A stretch of 64,000 nt of DNA, from assembly GCA_965220305.1 (NCBI GenBank), contig OZ244817.1, forward strand, positions 3,658,001 to 3,722,000. The letters run 5' to 3'. The translations under genes and the position numbers were made by a program. This stretch comes from G965220305 sp965220305. GTDB taxonomy: Bacteria > Chloroflexota > Dehalococcoidia > Lucifugimonadales > UBA3495. This document shows, piece by piece, positions 50,295 through 60,802 of this stretch (position 1 is the first letter of the stretch; every line of letters starts with the position of its first letter). Under the pieces are notes generated by a model that worked only from the letters and a program-made list of their open reading frames with translations, searched no databases and was not told where the DNA came from.

Positions 50295-50916
50295 ATGTTC
50301 CGGCGTTTCATTCCCAAGGCGGGTAAAGCCCGCCGCCTGATGCTCCTGGCGGGGGCTTTCCTGATTTCGGCCCTGGCTGCCGTCCCCACGAGCGGCGTCG
50401 CCCTGGCCCAATCCCCGCCCCCCGACAGCGACAACATCACCCTGGTCAACCGAGACCGGCAGATGGTGGAGCGGAAGAAGGAGGGCGATTTCGTGGCCCG
50501 CCCCATCTTCAGCCACCAGACCGACGTCCTCTTCTACTCCATCCGCCACCCCGACACCGGCGACTGGCTCACCAGCACCTACCGGGTCAGGGGCGGCGAG
50601 AAGCACCTCTCCGAGGGCTGGGAGTACACCTTCGAGTACCCGGCCCTGGACGAGCAGCCCGAACTCCACCCCGAACAGCCCTTCCTGCTGGTGCTGGCCG
50701 TCCCGCGAATTGGCGGCGGCGACCACCACGTCTTCCACGCCCTGATTCCCGTCCACCAGCCCAAGGGGTTGTGGGACAAGGTGCTGGGCGCTCTCGACCC
50801 GGACCGCTGGGCCAGGGCAGGCGCCAAATGGGTGATCCAGGGAGTCCACGGGACCCTTCTGCGGCGTGGTGCAGAAGATTTCCGCCAGCGACCTCGACGA
50901 GTGCCGGGGAGGGTAG
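50295..50916 (+). pseudogene. secreted protein of the conjugation block, one frameshift
   Basis: ATG 50295 has AGGAGG upstream. A signal peptide (LMLLAGAFLISALAAVPTSG, cleaved near AQSPPP) precedes a domain with DVLFYSIRHPDTGDWLTSTY and LDPDRWARAGAKWVIQGVHG. An extra C near 50,860 shifts the frame. In the alternative frame it ends CGVVQKISASDLDECRGG with a TAG at 50914, seven bases before the next gene. No family is recognised; the position suggests a periplasmic or pilus-associated component. Confidence 0.6.
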
Positions 50917-50922
50917 GGACGT

Positions 50923-51906
50923 ATGAGCGACATCCTCACCGGAACTCCCCCGGACCTGACCTACCTACCTGCATCCCTTCATTCAGCAGGCCTGGATGGT
51001 GGTATGGGCCATCACGTCGGGGGCCCTGGTGGTGATCCTGGGCTGGATGGGGCTGAGCTTCATCGTCCAGGAGCACCTGGGCCGCCACCAGTCGGGCTGG
51101 CGGGAGATGGTGCCCCGGCTGGTCCTGGGCCTCACCGCCGCCGCCTCTTCTCTCTGGTGGTGCGCCCTGGTCATCGACGTGGCCCATGCCGTCTCCCAGT
51201 TCATCGCCGCCGAGCTGAACGTCACCCCCGGCGCCCTGCTGCGCGCTCCCCTGGAGCCGCTGCTGACCGCCGTCGAGACCGCCAACACCGGGCTGGCGGT
51301 GTTCATCGCCTGCTCTACCTGGTCTTCGGTTTCTTCGTCCTCTACCTGCTGGTGCAGATGATCCTGCGCCTGGCGCTTATCGACATCCTGCTCTGTCTGG
51401 CGCCCATCGCCTGGGGCTGTGGATTCTGCCCCACACCGCCGGTTGGGGACGCCATTGGCTCAAGTTGTTCATGACGGCGGTGTTCCAGCAGGCAATCCAG
51501 CTCATCGCGGTGGCCCTGGCCTTCGCCTTCCTGGAAGACTTCGCCGCCATCGCCGCCTTCGAGCCCTCGGAGGACCTGGTCTGGAAGCTGTTGATGGCCA
51601 TTGCCTTCATGTACCTGGCGGGACGGGTCCCCTCGATGCTGGGGCATCACGGCACCTTCGACGCCTGGCTGAACACCCTCTACCTTCGGGATGTCCCTGC
51701 CCGGCTCAATGGTGCGTTCGGGCCGCGCCCTGGGGATGTTGGCAGGTGGAGCCGCCGGAGGACCGGCGGGCGCGGCTGCCGCGACAGCGGCGACCAGCGT
51801 GGCCAGCGCCGCCGCCACCACCGCCGCCGGAGCAGTGAACTCGGCGGCCCAGAACTCCACATCTCCGGGCCAGAGCGGCCCCACACCCAGGAGCCAGGGG
51901 CCGTAG
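50923..51906 (+). pseudogene. VirB6/TrbL-like membrane protein, several frameshifts
   Basis: Several frames together give a polytopic protein: HPFIQQAWMVVWAI, VLGLTAAASSLWWCALVIDV, LLYLVFGFFVLYLLVQMIL, then FMTAVFQQAIQLIAVALAFA and a Gly/Ala-rich C terminus. This hydrophobic plan resembles VirB6/TrbL inner-membrane channel subunits. Shifts occur near 50,970 (four-base duplication TACC), 51,312, 51,410 and 51,687; two look like a lost C in a CCC run. It lies between the secreted protein and pilin-like genes. Confidence 0.6.
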
Positions 51907-52052
51907 CTAGCAACCAGATCGACGACAACCACCGGCGCTGAATGTCTTCACGCCGGAACCTCCCAGGAGGTGGAGCCATGTGCCAGTAGCAGACCGGGAA
52001 CTGACCCAGACAATGACTCAACAGAAAAACGACCAACAAGGAAGACGACTTT

Positions 52053-52264
52053 ATGGACGACCTGACACAGACGATATCGAACCTGGTGGGCATCCTGCTG
52101 GGATTGGTGGGCGTCGTCGGCGTGGGCTACTTCATCTACGGCGCCTACATGTACCTCACCGCCTCGGGAGCGCCCAACAGATGGAGCGGGGCAAGGCGGC
52201 CATGATGACCGCCCTCGCCGGAATCGTGCTGGCCCTGGTGGCCTACGGCGTGGTGGAACTGTGA
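52053..52264 (+). pseudogene. VirB2/TrbC-like pilin, one frameshift
   Basis: ATG 52053 opens MDDLTQTISNLVGILLGLVG, then GVGYFIYGAYMYLTASG. A one-base loss near 52,172 moves the rest into another frame, which reads MERGKAAMMTALAGIVLALV and AYGVVEL. Together they form a 70-residue two-helix pilin-like protein with a short polar turn. It resembles the gene at 53960. It would be non-functional as written. Confidence 0.6.
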
Positions 52265-52323
52265 TGGACGCCGTGGTGGACTCGCCGGTGGACATCGACG
52301 AACTGCCCGACCCGGACAGTTAG
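52264..52323 (+). CDS. 19-residue acidic peptide frame
   Basis: The ATG overlaps the preceding stop (TGATG), as in translationally coupled genes. The peptide MDAVVDSPVDIDELPDPDS ends in TAG, 13 bases before the next start. It may be a remnant or a chance frame. Confidence 0.2.
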   Translation: MDAVVDSPVDIDELPDPDS

Positions 52324-52336
52324 AAGGAGGGACGGA

Positions 52337-53954
52337 ATGAGAGAGCATGAAGTTCCCACCCACGTGCAGGCCGAGGACAAGGTGATGCTGTGGTTCACCT
52401 TCCCCCAGATCGTGGCGGTGGTGGCGGTGTGCGCCGTGGCCTACGGCGCCTTCCACTACCTGCCCTTCGGGCCGATGGCGGTGCGGCTGGGCATCGCCAT
52501 CCTGCTGGGCGTCGTGGGCATCGCCCTGATCGTGGGCAAGATCGGAGGCCGGGGGCTGCCGCTGTTGGCCGCCGACCTGCTGAAGTTCAACCTGGGGGCC
52601 AGGCGCTACGCCGGGTCCCCCGCCCAACTGGCCCTGAGCGAGCCGCCCCTGCCGGTGGAGTCCAAGCCCGACCCGCTGCGGCTGCTGGCGAAGAAAGCGG
52701 CCGGCGGCTTCGCCAAAGGGGTGAGGGCGGCGCGGCGCAAGGGGCGCGCTCCCTTCCGGCCCCATAGTTGGTTCGGCAAGCGGAGGCCCGGGGGCAACCA
52801 GGGGGTCAAGGACAACCGGCCCGCCGTCAACGAGACCAGGGAAAAGAAGCCTTGGTACAAGCTCCTGGCCGTCGCCGCAGTGCTGGCCGTCGCCGTGGCC
52901 GTGGTTCCGGCCACGGCCCTGGCCAACGACCCCGACGACGATCCGAGCTGGCGGCTGGACGAGATCTACTTCCAGCCGCCGGTGCCGGTGCCGGGACGCC
53001 GCATCTTTATCGAGCGATTGGCCATCTCCGGCGACACCGCCGCCGTGACCCTGCGGGCGGCCCACGACCTGGACCTGAAAGTGCGGGTCTTCGGCGGCAG
53101 GGCGGGGAGGACCCTCAAAATGAGGGCCAACACCAGCCTGACCGCGGGCCAGTCCAGGAGCTACAACCTGACCCTGAACGGCCCGTCCCCGTCCTTCACC
53201 TTCTCCTGGTTGGACGCCCCCGTATCAAGTACGGGGCAGGCTCTGGGCCGGTCCGGGGCGGCGACCCTGAAGCGACCAGATTCCCTACCCCCTGTCCCAG
53301 GCCGACGGCGGGCTGTGCGACCTGGAGCTGACCTCCCTGGAATAGACGCCGGGCAGCATCTCCGGCGTCATCGCCTCGGAGTGCATCGCCGACACCAGGC
53401 AGGAAATTGACCTGCCAGTGTACGGCGGCCACTTCAGCCAGTCGGTGCCCGCCCTGCTGGACGCCAGCGTCACCGGCATCACGGGAAGGGTCAACGTGTC
53501 CGCCGGAAACCACCGGGCCAGCGCGTCCTTCGTCGCGGGTGGGGAGAGCCGTTTCCGGCTGCCCGTGCCCAACGCGAAAGTGACCCACAATCTGGAAATC
53601 ACGGCTGACCTTACGGCGACGCTGAACCTGCCGCTGCCGCCGATGCTCCAGACCACCCACCACCCGGCCCGTACTGACGTGTACACCCGCAGGGTGACCT
53701 GCCGTTGCGGCGAGAGCTCGACGACCAGGACGGTGCGGATCTACGTGTACCACCGGGAGCACGTGCGGGCCGTCGAGACCCAGCGCGCCCCGGTCACCCG
53801 CACCAGGCCGGAAGCGGTGTCTCTGGCTCAGGCCCTGGGCTTGGGAGCCGACGATCCCTACCGGGCGTTGCACGTTCCCCCGCCCACGCCGCCACCACCA
53901 ACGGCGGAGCAGGAACCGGTGGGCGATTCCAGCTGGTGGAGCTGGCCGTGGTAG
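52337..53954 (+). pseudogene. PrgI/VirB3-like protein fused to a large exported domain, with a TAG and frameshift
   Basis: ATG 52337 follows AAGGAGGG. Residues 1-75 resemble the PrgI family of small T4SS membrane proteins (VQAEDKVMLWFTFPQIVAVV, two helices). A basic linker and a further helix (LAVAAVLAVAVAVVPATALA) lead into a beta-rich region DDPSWRLDEIYFQPPVPVP. The frame shifts near 53,270, continues IPYPLSQADGGLCDLELTSL, meets TAG at 53343-53345, and resumes TPGSISGVIASECIADTRQE to the final TAG at 53954. The C-terminal part is Cys/Arg-rich and ends SSWWSWPW. Confidence 0.55.
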
Positions 53955-53959
53955 GGCGC

Positions 53960-54274
53960 ATGGCAACCACCCTGCTCACCGCCGGTGCGGCGCTGGCCTC
54001 CGTGGCCGCCGCCGCGCCGGACGAAAAGGCCCGGATGCTGGCCGCCTTCGACGCAGTGCTGACGGGCATGGCCTACGCCGGAGTGGGCCTCTGTTTCTTC
54101 GCCATTGTCTGGGCAGGGTTCGTCCTGATGGCGGAGGGAGCCGAGGGCGAGGGAAGGGGGAGAACCAGGAACGCCGTAATCATGGCCGTGGTCGGGCTGG
54201 TGGTGGTCCTGCTGGCCAAGGCGATCGCATTGCTCATCAGCAGCAGGCTCGGACCAATCCTGCCCATCCCATAG
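53960..54274 (+). CDS. VirB2/TrbC-like pilin
   Basis: The 104-residue protein has a cleavable-looking N terminus (MATTLLTAGAALASVAAAAP), then helix AYAGVGLCFFAIVWAGFVLM, a polar Gly/Glu turn (AEGAEGEGRGRTRN) and helix AVIMAVVGLVVVLLAKAIAL. This is the VirB2/TrbC layout. It starts six bases after the previous stop, and is followed 21 bases later by the VirB4 gene. It is the one intact pilin-like gene of the block. Confidence 0.7.
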   Translation: MATTLLTAGAALASVAAAAPDEKARMLAAFDAVLTGMAYAGVGLCFFAIVWAGFVLMAEGAEGEGRGRTRNAVIMAVVGLVVVLLAKAIALLISSRLGPILPIP

Positions 54275-54295
54275 AACCAGAAAGGAGATTCAACG

Positions 54296-56479
54296 ATGAA
54301 AGCAACGCTACCCAACATCAGGAAACTTGCCGGGCGCGGCAGGACGAAAAAATCTGCCGGCTCCGAAGACAAACAACACGGCCACATCGGACAGGTCGAA
54401 GGGGCGGCGGAACCCAAGCCGCCGCCCCTTCGACCTGTCCCTGTTCTTCATGCTGTCCCACTTGGAAGACGACGGGCCGGTTCGCCTGGACGGGGTGAAG
54501 CTGGCGGTGTGCGAGATGATGGGGCGGAGCTGGACGAACCCAAGCTGGGGCCTTCGCCGGTTCCCTGAACGCCCTGGACTTCCTGGTGCGCCAACACCAG
54601 TCGGTTTTGGCAACTCTGCGGGAGAACCTGGCCGAAGCCCAGCCCGGCGACCTTCCCCAACAAACGAAGGAGGCTGCCGAGTCCCTGGGCAGGCTGCTGA
54701 CCGGACTGGAATCCCGTGAGGGCATCCTGGACCGGCGCTTCTACGCCGTGTGCGAACACAACCGGATGGACGAGTTTCGGGGCCTGCTGGCCCGGGGCGG
54801 CCTGGGCGTTTTCCCCCTGAAGGGCGAACCGCTGCGCCTCCTGCTGCTGGCCTCGGCCCTGGACGGCTCGCCGCAGGAAAGGGACGAAGACACCGAGCCG
54901 GAGGTCGAGATCAACCGCCGCGACATCCGCATCGACGGACACCTGGCCCGCTCGCTGCACCTGGGCAAGTGGCCCCGCTCGTTGGCCCCCGTATTCCTGC
55001 AAGGGCTGATGGCCGCCGGAGCGCCCATGGACCTGTCGGTGCATTTGGGCACGATACCGGCGGAGCAGGCGGCCCGCACCCTGGAGTGGCAGAAGGTCAG
55101 GTTCGAGTCGGCCCAGTCGCTGTCCCTGAACCGGGGCCGCAGCCTGTCGCCGGAGGCGGAGATCGCCCTGGAGGACGTGTCCTGGCTCAGGGACTAGGTG
55201 CAGCGGGGCCGGGAGAGGCTGTTCCACGCCTCCCTCTCCGTCACCCTCCACGCCGACGACCAGGACACCCTGGCCTTCCGGCAACGGGAGGGATTGCTGT
55301 CCACGCTACCCCTGGGCCTGAACGCCCTGGCGGTGTGGCGGACTTTGGACACTTCCAGCCTGGCGAGGCTGTTCCCCTTCTCGCCGCCGGACCTGGACAC
55401 CAGGAGCGGCACCCTCTACGGCATCGACCTGCGCCTGCGCTCCCATCGTCTATGACCCCTTCGACGGGACTCACCTGAACGCCAACACCGCCGTCCTGGC
55501 CCGCTCCGGTTCGGGCAAGTCCTTCGCCACCAAGTTGGGCGTGCTGCGCGGAGTGTGTAGGGGCGTCAGGGCCTACGTGATAGACCCCGAGGGAGAGTAC
55601 GCCGACATGGCCTGCGCCGCCGGTGGGCGGGTGCTCTCCCCGGGAATTGCGGGGCAGGGCCTGAACCCCTTCGTCATCGACCGGGGCGATTCTGAGGAAC
55701 TGCTGCAGCGCATCGGCAGCCTGAGAAGGCTCATCGAGGTGATGGTGGGGGAAAGGCTCAGCGCCGAGCGCCGGTCGTCTCTGGACCACGCTCTCGCGGG
55801 CTACTACTCCGAGCACCGGGAGCGCACCGGCTTCCGCGATTTCTACAAGTTCCTGGAACAGAACAGCGGCGGCGACATCGCCCATCTGCTGCGGCCCTTC
55901 GCCACCGGCAGCCTGCGGGACCTGCTTTCCGACGAGGGCGACGACCTGCTGACCCACGAGGCCCTAGTCACCGTGTTCGACCTGCACCTGCTGGAGCCGG
56001 AGCTCAGGCCCGCCGCCGCGATGGTCTGCACCGAGACGGTGTGGGCCGCCGCCGCCCAGGACCCCCGGCCAAGGCTACTGGTGGTGGACGAGGTATGGAG
56101 CATCATGCAGCACCCCGAGGGCGCAGCTTTCATGGTCTCCATGTCCAAGCGCGCCCGCAAGCACCGCCTGGGGTTGCAGTTCATCACCCAGGACGTGCAG
56201 GACCTGCTCTCCGAGGACTCGTCGCGCGCCATCACCGGCCACAGCGGGAGGGCGCTGCTCCAGAACGCCGCCTTCAAGCTGCTGCTCCAGCAGGACGCGG
56301 CGGCGATAAGCACCGTGGGCGAAGCCTTCGACCTGCCGGTGGAACTGCAACGCTGGCTTTTGTCCTGCCCGCGCGGCGACGGGCTGTTGCTGGCCCGGGG
56401 CAACCGCTTCCCCGTCCGCATCGAGGCCACCCCCGAGGAGACCGAGGTCATCGAGTGGCGGCCCGGACCCCGGCACTGA
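54296..56479 (+). pseudogene. virB4: VirB4-type T4SS ATPase with frameshifts and an in-frame TAG
   Basis: VirB4 ATPases energise pilus assembly and transfer. ATG 54296 has AGGAG upstream. The core is recognised by LNALDFLVRQHQSVLATLRE, the Walker A ARSGSGKSFATKLG, the VIDPEGEY segment and Walker B PRLLVVDEVWSIMQ, ending VIEWRPGPRH. The sequence is interrupted by frame changes within 54,390-54,560 and near 55,440, and by TAG at 55195-55197 between SWLRD and VQRGRERL. The longest uninterrupted part is 55535-56479. A 22-bp perfect hairpin lies in the 5' part. Confidence 0.8.
54389..54440. repeat. perfect 22-bp hairpin in the 5' part of virB4
   Basis: The arms start GGACAGGTCGAAGGGGCGGC and pair perfectly over 22 bases around the 8-base loop AACCCAAG. 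It interrupts the region where the VirB4 frame is lost. Confidence 0.85.
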
Positions 56480-56516
56480 ACCGCAAGACGGAATCCAATA
56501 GAGCGAGGCAACGAGT

Positions 56517-59101
56517 ATGAATATCAACGTGAGGCATATCCTCTTCGGCGAGAAGCAGGCCAAGAAGCCGCCGACGCTGGTGGCGGTGACCCCCCACCGC
56601 ACCGGAGAGCGCACCCTGCTGGGGGTGGAGAACCTGCTCCAGTCCGTCGCCGTCCCCGAACCCTTCTCCCTGGAGCTGGCCGGGGATATGGACGGCGTGA
56701 CCCTGCTGGCCCGCTGCCAGGACGACCGGGTGGTCAAGCAGCAACTGGCCGCCCACTACCCCCAGGCCCGCGTCCGCGAGGTGGCCCCCGAGGACGACCC
56801 CATGCGCCGCAGGCAGGGGGAACCTGCCTGGGAGCTGACCCTGCGGGTTGACGGTCCCGAATACGTGCCCCTGCGCACCTTCCGGGACGACGACCTGCTG
56901 GATCCCGGCTCCGACCTCCTGCTGGCCGTCATCGGCTCCCTGTCCGCCCTGCGCCCCGGCGAGCGGGTCCTGGCCCGCCTGCTGCTGCGCTCCCTGGGCC
57001 CCGAGTGGTCCCAGGCCCACCAGCAGAAGGCTTTCAAGAACCCCGGCCAGCAGCGGCCCGATCCCTCCTACACCTACCAGACCAAGCCCCTCCAGGTGGA
57101 CGGGGTGACCATGGCCGTGCTGGGCGTGGGGGCGCTGGCCGCCGTCAAGGGCTACCTGTGGGTCCAGGACGGGGAGATTCTCAAGGCGTCCCTGCTGGGC
57201 GCGGGCAGCGTGTTGGGCCTGGTGGTGACCGGCTGGGGGTGGTGGTGCTAGAAGAAGTCCCGCAACCGGGTCTACGACCCGTTGCTGATCCGGGAGAAGG
57301 TCTCCCGCATCGCCTTCGACGCCGAGTTGCAGATCACCGCCTTCCTGCCCGCCGAGGCCGGAACGGAGCGGGCTGCGACCTGCTGGAAAGCGTGGCCGCC
57401 GCCTACCGCCACTACGACCACCCCGCCGGGGCGCGGTTCAGGTCGGGCAAGCTCCGCCCCCTGTTCCCGGCGGCCACCCTGCACCCCGCCGGGCCGGGGC
57501 TGCTGGGCAAGCGCAGCGTCCTGGGAGTGCGCGAGGTCGCCGCCCTGTGGCACCCGCCGGGCGAGGGGGATGAGACGGCCCCAGGTGGAGCGTTCCGGCT
57601 CCAGGGCGCTGGCGCCCCAGGCCCGCAGCGTCCGCACCGGCGCGCCGGTGGGCGACGCCACCGGCGGCGTGCCCCGCGAGGTCAACTTCTCCGACGACCT
57701 GCTCAAGCGCCACCACCTCTATGTGGGCACCCGCATGGGCAAGTCCACCCTGATGCACCACGTGGTGGCCCACAAGCTCAGGGAGAAGGCGGCGGGACGG
57801 GACGGCGACGCCATCATCGTGGTGGACCCCCACGCCGACCTGGTGGCGGGGCTGCTGGAGCAGGCGCCCGAGTCCCTGGTGGACAAGGTGCGGCTCATCG
57901 ACCTGGCCGACGACCAGGGCGCCCCCGCCGTCAACCTGCTGGACACCCGCATCTTCGCCGACCGCGACCGCACCGCCGACTCGGTGGTGCGGGTGGCGCG
58001 GGGGCTGTGGGACCAGTGGGGTCCCCGGATGCAGTCCATCCTGGAACACACCGTCAAGACCCTCCACGAGGCCAACGAGAGTCAGGACGCCGCCGAGCAG
58101 TACACCATCCTGGACGGGCTGAAGCTCCTCTCCGACGGCAAGTTCCGGGCCGAGGTATTGGGCAGGGTCTCCGACCCCTACCTCATGGACTGGTGGGTGC
58201 GGGACTTCGACGGCTGGCACCGCCAGTACCGCTCCGAGGCCATCGCCCCGGTGCAGACCCGCCTGGCCTACTACGCCTCCTCCAAGAAGGCGCGGGCCAT
58301 CCTGGACAGTCCCGCTCCACCATCGACCTGCGGGAGACCATCCTGGAGGGCGGGGTGCTGCTGGTGTCCACCGCCCAGGGAACGGCGGGCCGGGACGTGG
58401 CCGCCCTGGTGGGGGCGTCCCTGCTCAACCTGGTGGACTCGGTGATTAGGGAGCAGGAGAGCCTGCCCCTGCACCGGCGTCGCGGGGCGCTGGTCGTCGT
58501 CGACGAGATGCAGTCCATGCCCGGCGTCGATTACGAGTCCATGCTCAGCGAGCTTGGGAAGTACGGCGCTTCCTTCATCCTGGCGACGCAGAGCCTGGCC
58601 AAGCTGGACGACCTCTCCCGCACCATGCAGGACACCATCCTGGCCAACGTGGGCTGCCTGGCCGTGTTCCAGGTGTCGGGCAGCGACGCCCGCCGCCTGG
58701 TGTGGGAGCTGGGCAAGGACCGCGTGTCCGAGGACGACATCACGTCCTTGCCCGTCCATCACTGCTACGTGCGGGCCACCGTGGGCGCCGACCGCCTGCC
58801 CGCCTACTCCATGATGGTCAGGAAGCCGGAGCCGGGCGACGCCCACCTGGCCGCCCGCATCCGGGCGGAAGCACGGGACTACACCACCAGGGCCGGGGAG
58901 ATCGCCACGGGGAACGCCGAGGGGGAGCAGAAGATCAGCGACTACCGCAGGCTGCTGGCGGAAAGGCAGAACGGCAGCAACCCCGCGCCGCAACAACCGG
59001 AGCAGGACCCCGGTCCGGGGCGCAACAGGCAGCGCAGCAGGCGCAACCCGGCGGGTGAAGACGGCGAAGAGCCCGCCGCCGGCGGGGAGGTGGAGGAATG
59101 A
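56517..59101 (+). pseudogene. conjugative coupling-type ATPase with an in-frame TAG and frameshifts
   Basis: The gene combines an N-terminal domain (MNINVRHILFGEKQ, helices KPLQVDGVTMAVLGVGALAA and VLGLVVTGWGWW) with a DUF87/TraG-like AAA ATPase. Walker A reads YVGTRMGKSTLMHH, one residue shorter than the usual spacing. Walker B is ALVVVDEMQSMPG, with FILATQS as sensor. TAG at 57249-57251 separates WGWWC from KKSRNRVYDP. Frame changes occur near 57,370, 57,580 and 58,310. The charged tail ends GGEVEE. It would link substrate DNA to the transfer channel. Confidence 0.75.
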
Positions 59102-60741
59102 CCTTGACCCATTGCGAGACCGGTTTGCTGCGACGGTCGGCGGAGACGCCCTTCGCCGACCGGCTGGACCTGGCGGCCCTTTCCGGCTGGTCCCGGGGCG
59201 CGGTGTACGCCGGTATGGACAGGCTCACGGAACGGGGGATGGCCGGCGCCATCCCCCACGCTACGCCTCTGTTGCCGCCCACCCGCCGGTACTACCTCAC
59301 CGCCCACGGGCTGCGCTGGCTGGCGGAAGACGAGGCAACCAGCCTGGACGAACTGCTGCGCCGCCGTCCGGTGTCGGGCCAATGGCAGCGGGTGTTGCTG
59401 GGGCGGCTGGATGCCCTGGCGGTCATTTACCGCCTGGCCGCCGCCATCTCCAACGTGGCCTTCCCCATCGGATTTCGCTGGTTCCGGGCCGCGCCGCTGG
59501 ACGCCGGAATCGCCCTGCCCGACGGGCGCACCGTGGCCGTGGTGCGGCAGGGCCTCACCGCCGACCGCACCGGCTTTGCCAAGCGGCTGTGGCGGCTCAG
59601 GGAGGGGCCGCTGCCCGGCGGCATCCTGATTCTGGCCCCCGACGAGGTGCGGCTGCGCCAGGCCCGCCGGATGCTGGCCAGTGCGAGATTCCCCGTCTTC
59701 CTGGCCCTGGAAGGGGACGCCGCCCTGGCCGGCCTGGATTCCCCGGTGTGGCGTCCCACTTCCGTCGCCGCCTCCCTGGACCTGCGCTACGTCCTGTCCC
59801 ATCTGGACCAGAGCGGCGGGCTGCCGGTGGAGGCGAAGCCGTCGCGGGCAGCCCTGCCCGCCAACATCGACCTGGACGGCCCGGCGTCCGATCACCTGCT
59901 GGCCGCCCTGCTCGGTCCCGCCGATAAGCGCGCCCTGGACCTGCTCGCCGACTGGCCCTGGGCGTCCAGGCGGGACCTGGCGGGGCTGATGGCAGTGTCC
60001 ACGCGGCGGGTGTCCCAGTTGGTGGTGAGGCTGGAGGAGTTCGACCTGGTGAGCCATTCCGATGGGCGGGGATCGCGGCGGCTGGCCCTCAGCGACCGGG
60101 GGCTGGGGCTGCTGGCCCGCCGGGACCGCACATCCGTTGGCACGGCGCGGCGGCGGTGGGGCGTTGCGCCCATCGACCCGCTTGCGCCCTTGACCTGGCG
60201 CAACGTCTCCGGCTCCCGCAGCCGCCAGTTGCTGCGCAACGTCGAGCACACCGGCGCGGTCCATTGGTTCCTCGTCGCCCTGGCGGCACAGGCCCGCGCT
60301 GCGGGCTGGGAGATTGTCCAGCTCGACCCGCCCCGGCGGGCCTCCCGCTACTTCCGCCACGACGGGCGGCTGCACTCGGCGCTGCCCGACGCCTTCGGCG
60401 TCCTGCGCCGGGGCCAGGACGCTTTTCCCTTCTTCCTGGAGTGGGAGCGCCGGGCGGTGCGCCCGGTCACCATGGCGGCGCGGCTGGCCCCCTACCTGCG
60501 TTACTACTCCTCCAACCGCCCCCTCGACCACGGGGCGATGCCCATAGTCCTGGTGGTCTTCGAGGACGACCTGGCCGCCACCCACTTCCTGCGGGTGGCG
60601 CGGGAGGAGATGGAGCGGACCGGAGTGGAGGTTCCCTTGTGGGTGTCCCATAAGGCTGCCCTGGAACGGCTGGGGCCGTTGGGACGGGCCTGGCAGACCA
60701 CCGACGAATGGGAGTTGACCTACGCCTTTCTGGTGCAGTAA
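59098..60741 (+). CDS. replication-relaxation family protein
   Basis: The 547-residue protein overlaps the ATPase gene by four bases (ATGA). It has winged-helix segments (LDLAALSGWSRGAVYAGMDR near residues 22-41, RRDLAGLMAVSTRRVSQLVV near 296-315). Its C-terminal part has LPDAFGVLRRGQ, FPFFLEWERRAVRP and RLAPYLRYYSS, the pattern of the replication-relaxation family found in plasmids and conjugative elements of Gram-positive bacteria and Chloroflexota. It is intact, unlike its neighbours. Its expected role is in DNA processing for transfer or replication. Confidence 0.75.
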   Translation: MTLTHCETGLLRRSAETPFADRLDLAALSGWSRGAVYAGMDRLTERGMAGAIPHATPLLPPTRRYYLTAHGLRWLAEDEATSLDELLRRRPVSGQWQRVLLGRLDALAVIYRLAAAISNVAFPIGFRWFRAAPLDAGIALPDGRTVAVVRQGLTADRTGFAKRLWRLREGPLPGGILILAPDEVRLRQARRMLASARFPVFLALEGDAALAGLDSPVWRPTSVAASLDLRYVLSHLDQSGGLPVEAKPSRAALPANIDLDGPASDHLLAALLGPADKRALDLLADWPWASRRDLAGLMAVSTRRVSQLVVRLEEFDLVSHSDGRGSRRLALSDRGLGLLARRDRTSVGTARRRWGVAPIDPLAPLTWRNVSGSRSRQLLRNVEHTGAVHWFLVALAAQARAAGWEIVQLDPPRRASRYFRHDGRLHSALPDAFGVLRRGQDAFPFFLEWERRAVRPVTMAARLAPYLRYYSSNRPLDHGAMPIVLVVFEDDLAATHFLRVAREEMERTGVEVPLWVSHKAALERLGPLGRAWQTTDEWELTYAFLVQ

Positions 60742-60802
60742 TTATCAGTTTCCGGGCGCGAGACGAGGGGTTAGGCGAATGCCATGGGAACTATATACTG
60801 TT

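Larger units (their letters stand above)
32094..60741. mobile_element. integrated conjugative-type element (right end not defined)
   Basis: The element begins behind tRNA-Ser with recombinase genes. It carries pilin-like genes, giant surface proteins, three IS elements, a VirB4-type ATPase, a coupling-type ATPase and a replication-relaxation protein. These gene types are absent from 1-32,000, and frameshifts are concentrated here. No direct repeat of the tRNA 3' end was found in the window, so the right end may be beyond 60,741 or outside the window. The AbiE and FRG genes downstream may also belong to it. Confidence 0.65.

Noticed and set aside
50923..59101. Genetic-code change with TAG as a sense codon throughout the element
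   Set aside because: TAG ends several intact genes of the element at plausible positions, and frameshifts also break these genes. I kept only the narrower observation of three in-frame TAG codons.
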